Below, piece after piece: positions 17,184 to 26,221 of a stretch of 64,000 bases of DNA (position 1 is the stretch's first letter; every line of letters starts with the position of its first letter). The stretch lies in NCBI GenBank assembly GCA_964573285.1, contig CAZNJD010000005.1:1-64000 (forward strand), read 5' to 3'. The position numbers were made by a program, and so were the translations under genes. This stretch comes from UBA1140 sp964573285. Lineage in GTDB: Bacteria; Campylobacterota; Campylobacteria; Campylobacterales; Sulfurovaceae. A model generated the notes under the pieces. The model made no database searches and was not told the DNA's origin. It was given only the letters and a program-made list of their open reading frames with translations.

Positions 17184-19403
17184 ATGACAAAGAAAGAAGA
17201 TAGTTTCTTTTTGGAGTTTATCAAAACAATTTTACCCTATAAGTGGTCAATTATTATGATTACTCTAATAGGTATGTCACTATCAGCACTATATCTATAT
17301 TTCCAACCATCTATATATGAAGCACAAGCTATTATAAAAGTAAAAACTATAACTAATCAACATCAAATAAATAGAGAGTTGAATACATTAGATGATTTAG
17401 GACTATTAGCAACAGGAGATGTTGACCAAGAGTTAGCAATTTTGAAGACATTTCATATTCATAATAAAGCAATAGAGAAACTAAATTTAAAAGTACAATA
17501 CTATAAAAAAGAGAACTATAAAAAAAGTGAGATTTTTAAAGATATACCAATAAATATCCGAGATATAAAAATAATAAATAAAAATATAATAGGTAAATAT
17601 ATTATATTTTTATCAAAAGATACAGGCTTTGATATTGAAATAAAAGATAGCAAATATAAAAAACACTTTGAATATAATCATAAAGTTAAAACAAAATGGT
17701 TTACATTCATAGTAGAAAAAGATTCTAATTTTAATACACCTATATATTTAAAACTAAATGGAAGTAATAGAAATATTTATGAAAAAATAATCAAAAAAAA
17801 TTTCAAAGCAACTAGAGTAAACAAAAAAGCCTCTCTGATAAAAATTACATATCAAGATAACTCTGCAATTCGTGCAACCTCATATCTAAATGACCTTATG
17901 AATATATATATTCAACAGAGTATTATAAATAAAAGTAAAAGAAATAATAAAGTTTTGGATTTTATCAATCAACAGCTTATTACCACAGGAAAAGCATTGA
18001 GATTATCTGAAAATAAATTAGAAAAGTATAGAGTAGATAATAATGTAATAGAACCAAATATACAATCAGAAACACTCTTAAATCGACTTAGTGATGTAGA
18101 GGTTCAGCTCTCACAAGCTCAAATAGAAAAGAGACTCATAGATAATATTGTTGCGTTTGTTAAACATAATAGTAATTTAGATAGTATCACCCCAACTCTC
18201 CGTGAACTTGGAAGTGAACCAACTATTAGATTAATTGAAAATCTACAAGAGTTACAACGAAGAGCAAATGAACTTAGAATAGAGTTTACTCCAAAACATC
18301 CTGACCTCAAAGCAGTATATAGAGATATTCGAGCTAATAAGAGAACTATTTTAGCAAATATTAAAAATCTCAAAAGAAACATATCAGATAAACAGAAAAA
18401 TCTATCTAAACTTAAAAAAAAGTACGAAGAGAGTCTAAAAGTACTACCTACTAAAGAAAAACAGTTAATAGATATACAGAGAAATCATGAAGTAAGTGCT
18501 AAAATGTACTCTTATTTATTAGAAAAAAAATCAGAAAATGAGATGAGAAAAGTAGCAACTATTGCTGATTATGAGATAATTGACCATGCCTACTCTAACG
18601 GAAAACCAATTAAGCCTAAAAAAGCTATGAATATATCTATTGCAACTATATTTAGTTTGATTTTTGCTTCTTTATTTGCTTATATGCGACATAGTATGAT
18701 AAACAGATTACAAGATATTAAAGAGGCAAAAGAGTTAACCTCACTACCTATATATGCAGAGCTACCTATATTAAAAAATTTTAAACTTCTAAATAAAACT
18801 TCTCCTCTACTATTACAGAGTTTTCGTAATTTTCGTACTAAAATCAATTTTAACCATCCTAAAAAGATGGGAAATGTAATATTAATTACATCTAGTCCTG
18901 ATAGAGAGGGGAAAAGTACCATAGTATCAAACTTAGGATATATATTTCAAAAAGCAAATTATAAAACTTTAATAATTGATTTCGATTTATATGACCCCAA
19001 ACTACATACTTATTTCAATCTAAAATTAGATAGGGGAGTGAGTGACTATCTAGCTATAAAAGAGAATGAGATAGATAATATCATCCAAAAAACAGGTCAT
19101 GATAACTTGGATGTCATAACAGCAGGTTCAACTAGAGATGATGCTTCAGAGCTAATATTATCTCCTAGACTTTGGGTTATGATAGGGATTTTGAAAAAAA
19201 AGTATAACTATATATTTATAGATGCTATTCCTCTACGAATAGAGGCAGATGTGCTTTATATTATGAAATATTCTGATGTTAATCTTATCACTATCCAAGA
19301 GGGATTAACCAAAAAATTATTTATCTCCAATATTCAAAAACATATTGGAGAGTATAAGTTTAAAAATATTGCACTTTTGGGTGTGATTAATAGTTATGAA
19401 TAA
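17184..19403 (+). CDS. wzc: Wzc/GumC-like polysaccharide co-polymerase with BY-kinase domain
   Basis: Inner-membrane polysaccharide co-polymerase that controls chain length and export. The 739 residues comprise a Wzz domain with TM1 (about 18-38), a long periplasmic coiled coil (about 260-470), TM2 (about 490-510), and a cytoplasmic bacterial tyrosine kinase domain. The kinase shows a modified Walker A (SSPDREGKSTIV, where SxxPGEGKS is usual), Walker A' (IDFDLYDP) and Walker B (IFIDAIP). The C-terminus ends ...GVINSYE without the tyrosine cluster normally phosphorylated, so autophosphorylation is doubtful. The last eight bases overlap the lyase gene. Confidence 0.92.
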   Translation: MTKKEDSFFLEFIKTILPYKWSIIMITLIGMSLSALYLYFQPSIYEAQAIIKVKTITNQHQINRELNTLDDLGLLATGDVDQELAILKTFHIHNKAIEKLNLKVQYYKKENYKKSEIFKDIPINIRDIKIINKNIIGKYIIFLSKDTGFDIEIKDSKYKKHFEYNHKVKTKWFTFIVEKDSNFNTPIYLKLNGSNRNIYEKIIKKNFKATRVNKKASLIKITYQDNSAIRATSYLNDLMNIYIQQSIINKSKRNNKVLDFINQQLITTGKALRLSENKLEKYRVDNNVIEPNIQSETLLNRLSDVEVQLSQAQIEKRLIDNIVAFVKHNSNLDSITPTLRELGSEPTIRLIENLQELQRRANELRIEFTPKHPDLKAVYRDIRANKRTILANIKNLKRNISDKQKNLSKLKKKYEESLKVLPTKEKQLIDIQRNHEVSAKMYSYLLEKKSENEMRKVATIADYEIIDHAYSNGKPIKPKKAMNISIATIFSLIFASLFAYMRHSMINRLQDIKEAKELTSLPIYAELPILKNFKLLNKTSPLLLQSFRNFRTKINFNHPKKMGNVILITSSPDREGKSTIVSNLGYIFQKANYKTLIIDFDLYDPKLHTYFNLKLDRGVSDYLAIKENEIDNIIQKTGHDNLDVITAGSTRDDASELILSPRLWVMIGILKKKYNYIFIDAIPLRIEADVLYIMKYSDVNLITIQEGLTKKLFISNIQKHIGEYKFKNIALLGVINSYE

Positions 19404-20559
19404 ATTTATACTTTTTATAATTTTAACTATATATATAAATGCAAATAGTTACTTCGTATCAACAAAGGGTAATGATAAAAATAATGGAACTAAAAATAGA
19501 CCATTCAAAACGCTAAAAAAAGCTATACAGATAGTAAAGGCAGGAGATACAGTAAATATTAGAGGTGGTAAATATCCATTTGAAAATAGATTTAATATTA
19601 GTGGAAGAAGAGATAAACCCATCACTTTTCAGGCTTACAAACAAGAAAAAGTTATATTTATAGGTCCATATGGAGAAGATAAAATATATGATACAACTCG
19701 AAATAACATGATAGGAACTTTTTTGGTAACAGGAAATTATCTTATTTTCAGAAATTTTGAACTCAAAAATGGTATTAATGGAATATATATCAAATCAAAT
19801 GCTTCTCATAATAGATTTGAAAATCTATCTATACATGATAACTACTACAGCAGTTTAGTTTTAGCAGATGGTGCATCAGACAATAAAATTATCAACTGTG
19901 ATGCTTATAATAACTTTGACTCTAATACATATGGGGAAAACTCAGATGGATTTGTAGTCACAGCACATAAACGAGATGCTACACCATATTTAGGTAGAAA
20001 AAATATCTTTATTAATTGTAGAAGTTGGGGCAATGGTGATGATGGATTTGACTGTTGGAATGCAGGAAATGGAGTTACTTTTATCAACTGTTTATCATAT
20101 AATAATGGATATGACCATTGGCATAAGACCAAATTCAGAGGTAATGGAAATGGATTTAAACTTGGTATCCATAATAGATATGGTCACCCAAAAGATGCAC
20201 ATATACTTATACATTGTAAAGCATGGGGAAATGCTAGTAGAGGATTTGACTATAATGATAATAAAGTAGCCATGATACTATTTAGAAATATTTCATATAA
20301 TAATAAAAATAGTGGATTTAAATTTTTAAAAACTGACCATAAGCTAATAGAAAATATTAATATTAAATCAGGAGCTAACTATTTAGATAGTAATATATAT
20401 CAAGATAGTAACTCATGGAATAAGCCAAACTACCCCATTCAAAAGGATATAATAAGCTTTGATGATAGCTCAATTAGAGATAAACGAGACCAAAATGGCT
20501 TATTTAAGAGTAATGGATTTTTGGAACTTAATGAAAGTAGTAAGTTTTATAAAAAATAA
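19396..20559 (+). CDS. Exported right-handed beta-helix protein, polysaccharide lyase family 9-like
   Basis: A signal peptide (about 1-18, MNKFILFIILTIYINANS) is followed by YFVSTKGNDKNNGTKNRPFK and parallel beta-helix rungs to residue 387. The active-site layout of PL9 enzymes is kept: Asp215, Asp216 and Asp219 in NGDDGFDCW and Lys255 in GNGFKLG. As recalled for Pel9A (Asp233, Asp234, Asp237, Lys273), the spacing is the same. It therefore probably binds calcium and cleaves uronate-containing polysaccharide by beta-elimination, or epimerises it. It overlaps wzc by 8 bp, so a role in trimming the locus's own polymer is likely. Confidence 0.82.
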   Translation: MNKFILFIILTIYINANSYFVSTKGNDKNNGTKNRPFKTLKKAIQIVKAGDTVNIRGGKYPFENRFNISGRRDKPITFQAYKQEKVIFIGPYGEDKIYDTTRNNMIGTFLVTGNYLIFRNFELKNGINGIYIKSNASHNRFENLSIHDNYYSSLVLADGASDNKIINCDAYNNFDSNTYGENSDGFVVTAHKRDATPYLGRKNIFINCRSWGNGDDGFDCWNAGNGVTFINCLSYNNGYDHWHKTKFRGNGNGFKLGIHNRYGHPKDAHILIHCKAWGNASRGFDYNDNKVAMILFRNISYNNKNSGFKFLKTDHKLIENINIKSGANYLDSNIYQDSNSWNKPNYPIQKDIISFDDSSIRDKRDQNGLFKSNGFLELNESSKFYKK

Positions 20560-20637
20560 TGTAGGTTATATTTACTTCTTGAAAGAGGCAGTTTTACGCT
20601 ACAATTTGATAATTAAAATAGATTTTAGAGGTTAAAT

Positions 20638-21672
20638 TTGAAAAAAGCAATAATAACAGGAATTACAGGTCAAGATGGTGCTTATTTAGCAGAGTTACTT
20701 TTGAATAAGGGTTATGAAATTTTTGGTACATATAGGAGAAGTGCATCTGTTAACTTTTGGAGGATAGAAGAGTTGGGAATTGAAAATCACCCTAATCTCC
20801 ACTTGATAGAGTATGATTTAACTGACCAGTCTAATAGTATTAGGATGGTTATGGATATAGAACCCGATGAGATATATAATCTAGCAGCTCAAAGTTTTGT
20901 AGGAGTCTCTTTTGAACAGCCTTTGACAACTGCACAGATTACAGGTTTAGGTGTTGTTCATCTTCTTGAAGCTATACGAATAGTAAATCCCAAAATTAAA
21001 TTTTATCAAGCTAGTACATCTGAAATGTTTGGAGAGGTTCAAGAGATACCACAAAAAGAGAGTACACCATTTTATCCACGAAGTCCTTATGGAGTAGCTA
21101 AACTTTATGCTCATTGGATGGTTATTAATTATAGAGAATCTTATAATATATTTGGATGCAGTGGAATACTATTTAACCATGAGAGTCCTCTTCGTGGAAA
21201 AGAGTTTGTAACTAGAAAAATCACTGATAGTGTTGCCAAAATTAAACTAGGTAAACTAGATTGTATTGAGCTTGGAAATATGGATGCTAAAAGGGATTGG
21301 GGCTTTGCTAAAGATTATGTAGAGGGTATGTATCTTATGCTCCAAGCTAAAAAGCCTGATATTTTTGTTTTAGCAACTAATAGAACCCAAACTGTTAGGG
21401 ATTTTGTAATTATGTCTTTTAGAGCTGTTGATATAGAGATTGAGTTTCAAGGAAAAGGTGAAGATGAGATTGCAATAGATAAAGCAACAGGGAAAACAGT
21501 TGTAAAAGTAAATCCTAAGTTTTATAGACCAGCAGAGGTTGAACTTCTTATTGGAAATCCTAAAAAAGCAAAAGAACAGTTGGGATGGAAGGCAAAAACT
21601 ACCTTAGAAGAGCTTTGTAGTATGATGGTCAAAGAGGATTTAAGAAGGAATGAGCTTGGATTTAGTTTCTAA
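20638..21672 (+). CDS. gmd: GDP-mannose 4,6-dehydratase
   Basis: Converts GDP-D-mannose to GDP-4-keto-6-deoxy-D-mannose, precursor of GDP-L-fucose and GDP-D-rhamnose. It is an extended SDR of 344 residues. The NADP Rossmann motif is GITGQDG at 8-14. The catalytic set is in STSEMFG (126-132) with Tyr151 and Lys155 in SPYGVAK. YRRSASVN is the family's NADP/tetramer arm, and NHESPLRGKEFVTRK the GDP-binding part. The start is TTG 20638 with AGAGG upstream. It overlaps the rmd-like gene by 23 bp. Confidence 0.96.
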   Translation: MKKAIITGITGQDGAYLAELLLNKGYEIFGTYRRSASVNFWRIEELGIENHPNLHLIEYDLTDQSNSIRMVMDIEPDEIYNLAAQSFVGVSFEQPLTTAQITGLGVVHLLEAIRIVNPKIKFYQASTSEMFGEVQEIPQKESTPFYPRSPYGVAKLYAHWMVINYRESYNIFGCSGILFNHESPLRGKEFVTRKITDSVAKIKLGKLDCIELGNMDAKRDWGFAKDYVEGMYLMLQAKKPDIFVLATNRTQTVRDFVIMSFRAVDIEIEFQGKGEDEIAIDKATGKTVVKVNPKFYRPAEVELLIGNPKKAKEQLGWKAKTTLEELCSMMVKEDLRRNELGFSF

Positions 21673-22525
21673 TAGGGTTTTAATTATTGGGATAGATAGT
21701 TTTACAGGGGTTCATCTCTCATCTTATCTAAAAAATAGTGGATATAATATATTTGGTACAAATAGAAAAAGTTGTGATATTACTAGAAAAGAGGATATTA
21801 GAAAAACCATTCAAGAGATTAATCCAAATTATATTATACATTTAGCAGGTATCTCTTTTCCTGCTCATGGAGATAATGAGGATTTTTATAGAGTTAATAC
21901 TATAGGAAGTATAAATATTTTAGATATTTTAGTAGAGCTAAATATTAAACCTAAAAAAATTATCTTATCTAGTAGTGCTACTATCTATGGAAACCAAGGT
22001 GTAGAGGTACTTAATGAGTATTTATGTCCTAAACCTACTAATCATTATGGTGCGAGTAAATACTCTATGGAGGTTCTGGCACAAAATTATTTTAATAAAT
22101 TAAATATCATAATAACTAGACCATTTAATTATACAGGAGTTGGACAGAATAAAAATTTTCTTATCCCTAAAATAGTTAATCATTTTAGAGAAGCAAAAAG
22201 AATTATAGAGTTAGGTAATTTAGATATTAGTCGAGAATTTAATGATATTGGTTTCATTTGTGAATGTTATAAAAGGATTTTAGAGAGTAATATTAATAGT
22301 GAGACTATAAATATCTGTTCAGGCAGAGGTATTAAACTTTTGGATGCTATAGAGATAATGAATGATATAGCAAAATATACTATAAAAGTAGAGATAAATC
22401 CAAATTTTGTAAGAAAAAATGATATGAAATCTCTAACAGGTTCACCTAAAAAGTTATTTTCTATAATTGATGAGGTTAAACAAAAAGAGTTTAGAGATAC
22501 TCTAAGGGGTATGTTTGAAGCCTAA
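21650..22525 (+). CDS. rmd: GDP-6-deoxy-D-lyxo-4-hexulose reductase-like (Rmd family)
   Basis: NAD(P)-dependent extended SDR of 291 residues directly after Gmd. The nucleotide motif is GIDSFTG (13-19), with a Ser where Gly is common. HLAGISFP (about 64-71), SSSATIYGN and YGASK (Tyr/Lys pair) follow. The length and motifs suit 4-reduction of the Gmd product to GDP-D-rhamnose rather than the longer-range epimerase/reductase WcaG for L-fucose, but this is inference from family resemblance. It overlaps gmd (23 bp) and the following glycosyltransferase (11 bp). Confidence 0.82.
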   Translation: MSLDLVSNRVLIIGIDSFTGVHLSSYLKNSGYNIFGTNRKSCDITRKEDIRKTIQEINPNYIIHLAGISFPAHGDNEDFYRVNTIGSINILDILVELNIKPKKIILSSSATIYGNQGVEVLNEYLCPKPTNHYGASKYSMEVLAQNYFNKLNIIITRPFNYTGVGQNKNFLIPKIVNHFREAKRIIELGNLDISREFNDIGFICECYKRILESNINSETINICSGRGIKLLDAIEIMNDIAKYTIKVEINPNFVRKNDMKSLTGSPKKLFSIIDEVKQKEFRDTLRGMFEA

Positions 22526-23609
22526 AATAGTTATTGATACAGTATCACTACTCTCTCCACTTACAGGTATTGGAAAATACACTTATGAGGTATCTTCTAT
22601 ATTAAAAGAGATAAACTATTTTAATATAGAATATTTCTATGGATACTACTCAAAAGAGTTAATAGAACTAACTACGCATCAAGGTGTAAAAAATTTAAAA
22701 TCAATTATAAGTAAATTTCCATTTATCAAAAAGATAGCTAGAGAGATACTATTTATCTCTAGTAGAGCTTTTGCTACCGATTATGATGTTTATTGGCAAC
22801 CTAATTTTATACCAAATAGAGGTGTAAAAGCTAAAAAAATTGTTACTACCATTCATGATTTTTCATTTTTTTTACATAGAGATTTTCATCCCCAAGAGAC
22901 ACTAGAATATTTTGATAATAGTTTTTATAAAAATATCTATAGAAGTGATATGATAATCACAGGTTCAAGCTACACAAAACAAGAGATATTAGATAGATTA
23001 GATTTTCAAGAGGATAAAATTAGAGTGATATATCATGGAGTAAATCATCATCTATTTAAAATCTATAAAGATATAGAATTAGATTTTAAACTTCCACCTA
23101 AATTTATACTATCTGTCGGAAGTATAGAACCGAGAAAAAATCTTCTAGGACTACTAAAAGCATATAATCTTTTAGATAAAAATATAAAAAATGAGTACAA
23201 ATTAATATTGGTAGGATTTAAAGGATGGGAGAACCAAGAGATTATGGAGATTATAAATCAAAATAGAGACTCTATTAGGTATCTAGGATTTATTAGCAAT
23301 AGTGATTTAGCAAAAGTATATAACTTAGCCACATGTTTTGTATATCCATCTTTTTATGAAGGATTTGGATTACCAATAGTTGAAGCTATGGCTTGTGGAA
23401 CTGCTGTTGTATCTTCTAACTCTTCATCTCTTCCTGAAGTTGGTGGTGATGCTGTTTTGTATTGTAATCCCCATAATATAAATGAAATTAAACAAATGAT
23501 AGAAAAACTCTTATCAGACAAATCTCTAAGAGAAAAGATGATTAAAAAAGGACTAAAACAGGCTCAACTCTTTAGTTTAGTTGGGATAAATCAGCAAAGG
23601 AACATTTAG
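22515..23609 (+). CDS. Glycosyltransferase family 4 (WbpY/MtfB-like), C-terminus frameshifted
   Basis: GT4 enzyme; the N-terminus VIDTVSLLSPLTGIGKYTYE is typical of the WbpY/MtfB mannosyl- and rhamnosyltransferases. GSIEPRKNLLGLLKAY, then FVYPSFYEGFGLPIVEAMAC, form the donor site. The start is TTG 22515, overlapping the rmd-like gene. The coding frame ends LFSLVGINQQRNI after a tandem TTTAG duplication at 23571-23580. Removing one copy restores LFSWDKSAKEHLEVFKEI through to TAG at 23650 (376 residues), the ending expected for the family. The present allele therefore carries 10 altered residues and lacks about 12. Activity may be lowered or lost. Confidence 0.88.
   Translation: MKPKIVIDTVSLLSPLTGIGKYTYEVSSILKEINYFNIEYFYGYYSKELIELTTHQGVKNLKSIISKFPFIKKIAREILFISSRAFATDYDVYWQPNFIPNRGVKAKKIVTTIHDFSFFLHRDFHPQETLEYFDNSFYKNIYRSDMIITGSSYTKQEILDRLDFQEDKIRVIYHGVNHHLFKIYKDIELDFKLPPKFILSVGSIEPRKNLLGLLKAYNLLDKNIKNEYKLILVGFKGWENQEIMEIINQNRDSIRYLGFISNSDLAKVYNLATCFVYPSFYEGFGLPIVEAMACGTAVVSSNSSSLPEVGGDAVLYCNPHNINEIKQMIEKLLSDKSLREKMIKKGLKQAQLFSLVGINQQRNI
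23571..23580 (+). repeat. 5-bp tandem duplication (TTTAG x2) causing a frameshift
   Basis: TTTAGTTTAG is followed by TTGGGATAAA. Deleting one TTTAG unit gives CTC TTT AGT TGG GAT AAA and reopens the glycosyltransferase frame to 23650. A five-base unit shift is a typical replication-slippage product and not a typical sequencing error. Confidence 0.85.
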
Positions 23610-23646
23610 AAGTTTTTAAAGAGATATTAATAAATAGAAGTATTTT

Positions 23647-24303
23647 CTAGGAATTTTCTGCTCCTACGATAAAACTATGACCCGTTTCTGCTTCTATAGT
23701 AATAGTAAAACTATCATTAACTCCATCATTATCTTGGTCTGTTGACATTTGAAATGTCATATTACAATCTGTTGTCATTATATTTTGGAAATAAGGTTGA
23801 TTATAATTACCATGGTGAGGTCTTCCTAAATAATCAAAGGCAATATATCGTCCACTAGCACTACATCCTCCACTTCTAATAACACTCTTAACTCCAGCTT
23901 TTCTTAATATAGATACATTAGGACTCTCATCTGCTGCTAAATCACTACAGTTACCATTTGTAAAGAGATATTTGCCATTAGCAGGGTCAATAGCTGATTC
24001 TGATTTATTAATACTTCCAAGTCTGTTTACATCTGAACCAACACGACTACTTAGGAAAGGGACACCACTACATTTTCTATATTCAAATCGCCAATATGCC
24101 TTTTGCCAATTATCAGGACTATTTGGCAGATGCTTATTATCATTTAGAGCCAACTGTTGTGCTAATCGTATTTGAGACAAAATAGTATCACTTGCCTCCT
24201 GCTTTAAATCTCTATCTATACTATCCATAGCAATTGAAGCTAAGATACCCAAAACAATAATAACAAAAACAAGCTCAATCATAGTAAATGCTGATTTTTT
24301 CAT
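23647..24303 (-). CDS. Type II secretion/type IV pilus-like pseudopilin
   Basis: Prepilin-type protein of 218 residues. The N-terminus MKKSAFTMIELVFVIIVLGI has the prepilin peptidase site (cleavage after Ala5, before Phe), the conserved Glu5 of the mature protein and a hydrophobic helix. The C-terminal domain has several cysteines (in RKCSG, GNCSD, GGCSAS and TTDCN) that could form two disulfides. A YIAFDYLGRPHHG segment resembles the GspH/FimT pseudopilin fold. No other pilus genes are adjacent. It converges with the glycosyltransferase gene and, with that frame restored, would overlap it by 4 bp. Confidence 0.85.
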   Translation of the reverse strand: MKKSAFTMIELVFVIIVLGILASIAMDSIDRDLKQEASDTILSQIRLAQQLALNDNKHLPNSPDNWQKAYWRFEYRKCSGVPFLSSRVGSDVNRLGSINKSESAIDPANGKYLFTNGNCSDLAADESPNVSILRKAGVKSVIRSGGCSASGRYIAFDYLGRPHHGNYNQPYFQNIMTTDCNMTFQMSTDQDNDGVNDSFTITIEAETGHSFIVGAENS

Positions 24304-24388
24304 AAATAAGAACCTTGGTATAATTTAATTTTATAAATTATACCATAGGTTTAAGAAGATTTTAATTATTTAAATTAAAATATTTGGA

Positions 24389-26206
24389 CTAAATCTCATC
24401 AGCCTCTTGAACATCATATAAAATATCATCCATTGGATGGCGATACATAGGCATAGCTAATCTTTTTTCATCTAGGACATGACCAATAAATCCGATTGAA
24501 CGACCAACAATAAAGAATGCATTCAGAGTTCCACTTTCAATAAACTCATTAATTTCTTCTTCTGGATAACCTAAAGCTCTCCACATATCAACCATTAAGA
24601 TACCAATAGTTCCATCAACATTAAGAATTAAGTTCTCTTTTTTAGATGTTGTCAACGCCTCAACTGTTCTTGCATAATCAAGTAGTGGTGTTGATGGGAA
24701 ATTATCTTTTGCAAAATTCATAAGACCTGTAACTCTTAGGTCTGGATTTTTAAGTGACTTAATTCTATGTCCGATACCTGGAATTGGTACACCCTCACCT
24801 TTCATATATTTTAAAAATTCTGTAGGTGTTAAACTATTATCATCAGCATATTTGAAATATTTAGCTGCACCATCAATAGCACCACCAAATCTAGGTCCAA
24901 TAGTTAGAAGTCCTGTTACAAGTGACTCGACAACACTCTTACCTGCTCTTGCTGTTACTTTTGCATTATGCGCTCCACTTACTGCTGGTCCATGGTCTGC
25001 AACGGTTTTAATAACTGTTTCGATAAACTCTGTAGCCCATTTTGGATACTGTTTTTTGAACCATAAAAGTGAAATAACATCACCAATACCTTTTCCTGTA
25101 TCAGGTGTTGCTACACTTGATATTGGGAAACCTGCATATGTTGCCTCTTCTCCTCTATCATCAGAAATTGTACAGATAAACTGTTTACTTCTTCTAACTT
25201 TTGGAATAATTTTAAGTTCAGGCTCTACAATCTCACCAATTATACCTTCTTCTTTTAATCTTCCAAATACATCTGCAATAGTTGCTGGTAAAGCATTAAA
25301 TGATTCAGGTACATAAATTCCTGCTTCAGCCATTGCTTTATTTTTATAAGCAGCTGTTTCAGCATCTGCATTAGCACTAGCACCTGCATGACCAAACTGT
25401 ACTCCACTACTGAAGTGTTTTGCAATTGTACCAATACACCAAGCAATAACTGGTTTAGTAATTCTACCATCTTTAATAGCTTCGATTATTTTATACTCTT
25501 CTGTACCACCAACTTCACCAAGAAGTATCATATATTTTACATCTGGGTTCTCTTGCATTCGTAACATATTATCAATAAATACAGAACCTACAAATCTATC
25601 TCCACCAATAGCAACACCCTCTGCAATACCATCAGCATTAATAGCGATAATATTACTCAACTCATTAAATAGACCACCTGAACGAGTCACAAGTCCACAT
25701 GAACCTGCACGATGGAGTTTAGAATTTATGATATTTTCAATAGTTCCACCAATATTAGCGATTTTAAATGCACCTGGAGCAATAGCACCAACAGTAGCAG
25801 GTCCAATTACGGTAACTCCTGCATCTCTAGCTGCTTGGTTCATAACTCTAGCAAGTCTCTCAGGAATACCCTCTGCTGTTACCATAATTGAACGGAATTG
25901 TCCTTTAATAGCGATAGCTTCCATAACAACATCATAAGCTGTTCTAAATGATGCAAAATTCAATAAAACATCTGCTTGAGGCTGTTCTGCTACTGCATCA
26001 GCTGTTGTTTTATAAAGAGGAACCATAATTTCATCTGATCCATAAAAAAACTTCTCAAATTTATTTCCACTTGTTGGTGCTACAATTCCTGCAACTGATG
26101 GTTTATCTCTACCAATAGTATAGTCATAATCTAACATTCTTTGGATAGCTGTTTTGTTGTTATTCCAAAAAATTGCTTGTGTATCTTTAGTATATAATTT
26201 ACTCAT
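24389..26206 (-). CDS. aclA: ATP-citrate lyase, large subunit (AclA)
   Basis: With AclB, cleaves citrate to acetyl-CoA and oxaloacetate using ATP and CoA, the step that lets the TCA cycle run reductively for CO2 fixation. The 605 residues contain an N-terminal succinyl-CoA synthetase alpha-like part with the phospho-histidine His273 in GVQFGHAGASANAD, and a C-terminal citrate synthase-like part (about 350-605) with GIGHRIKSLKNPDLRV. The length and two-subunit arrangement match Chlorobium and chemolithoautotrophic Campylobacterota. It follows aclB by 15 bp with GGAGAAGCAG before ATG 26206. Confidence 0.96.
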   Translation of the reverse strand: MSKLYTKDTQAIFWNNNKTAIQRMLDYDYTIGRDKPSVAGIVAPTSGNKFEKFFYGSDEIMVPLYKTTADAVAEQPQADVLLNFASFRTAYDVVMEAIAIKGQFRSIMVTAEGIPERLARVMNQAARDAGVTVIGPATVGAIAPGAFKIANIGGTIENIINSKLHRAGSCGLVTRSGGLFNELSNIIAINADGIAEGVAIGGDRFVGSVFIDNMLRMQENPDVKYMILLGEVGGTEEYKIIEAIKDGRITKPVIAWCIGTIAKHFSSGVQFGHAGASANADAETAAYKNKAMAEAGIYVPESFNALPATIADVFGRLKEEGIIGEIVEPELKIIPKVRRSKQFICTISDDRGEEATYAGFPISSVATPDTGKGIGDVISLLWFKKQYPKWATEFIETVIKTVADHGPAVSGAHNAKVTARAGKSVVESLVTGLLTIGPRFGGAIDGAAKYFKYADDNSLTPTEFLKYMKGEGVPIPGIGHRIKSLKNPDLRVTGLMNFAKDNFPSTPLLDYARTVEALTTSKKENLILNVDGTIGILMVDMWRALGYPEEEINEFIESGTLNAFFIVGRSIGFIGHVLDEKRLAMPMYRHPMDDILYDVQEADEI

Positions 26207-26221
26207 CTGCTTCTCCTGCCC

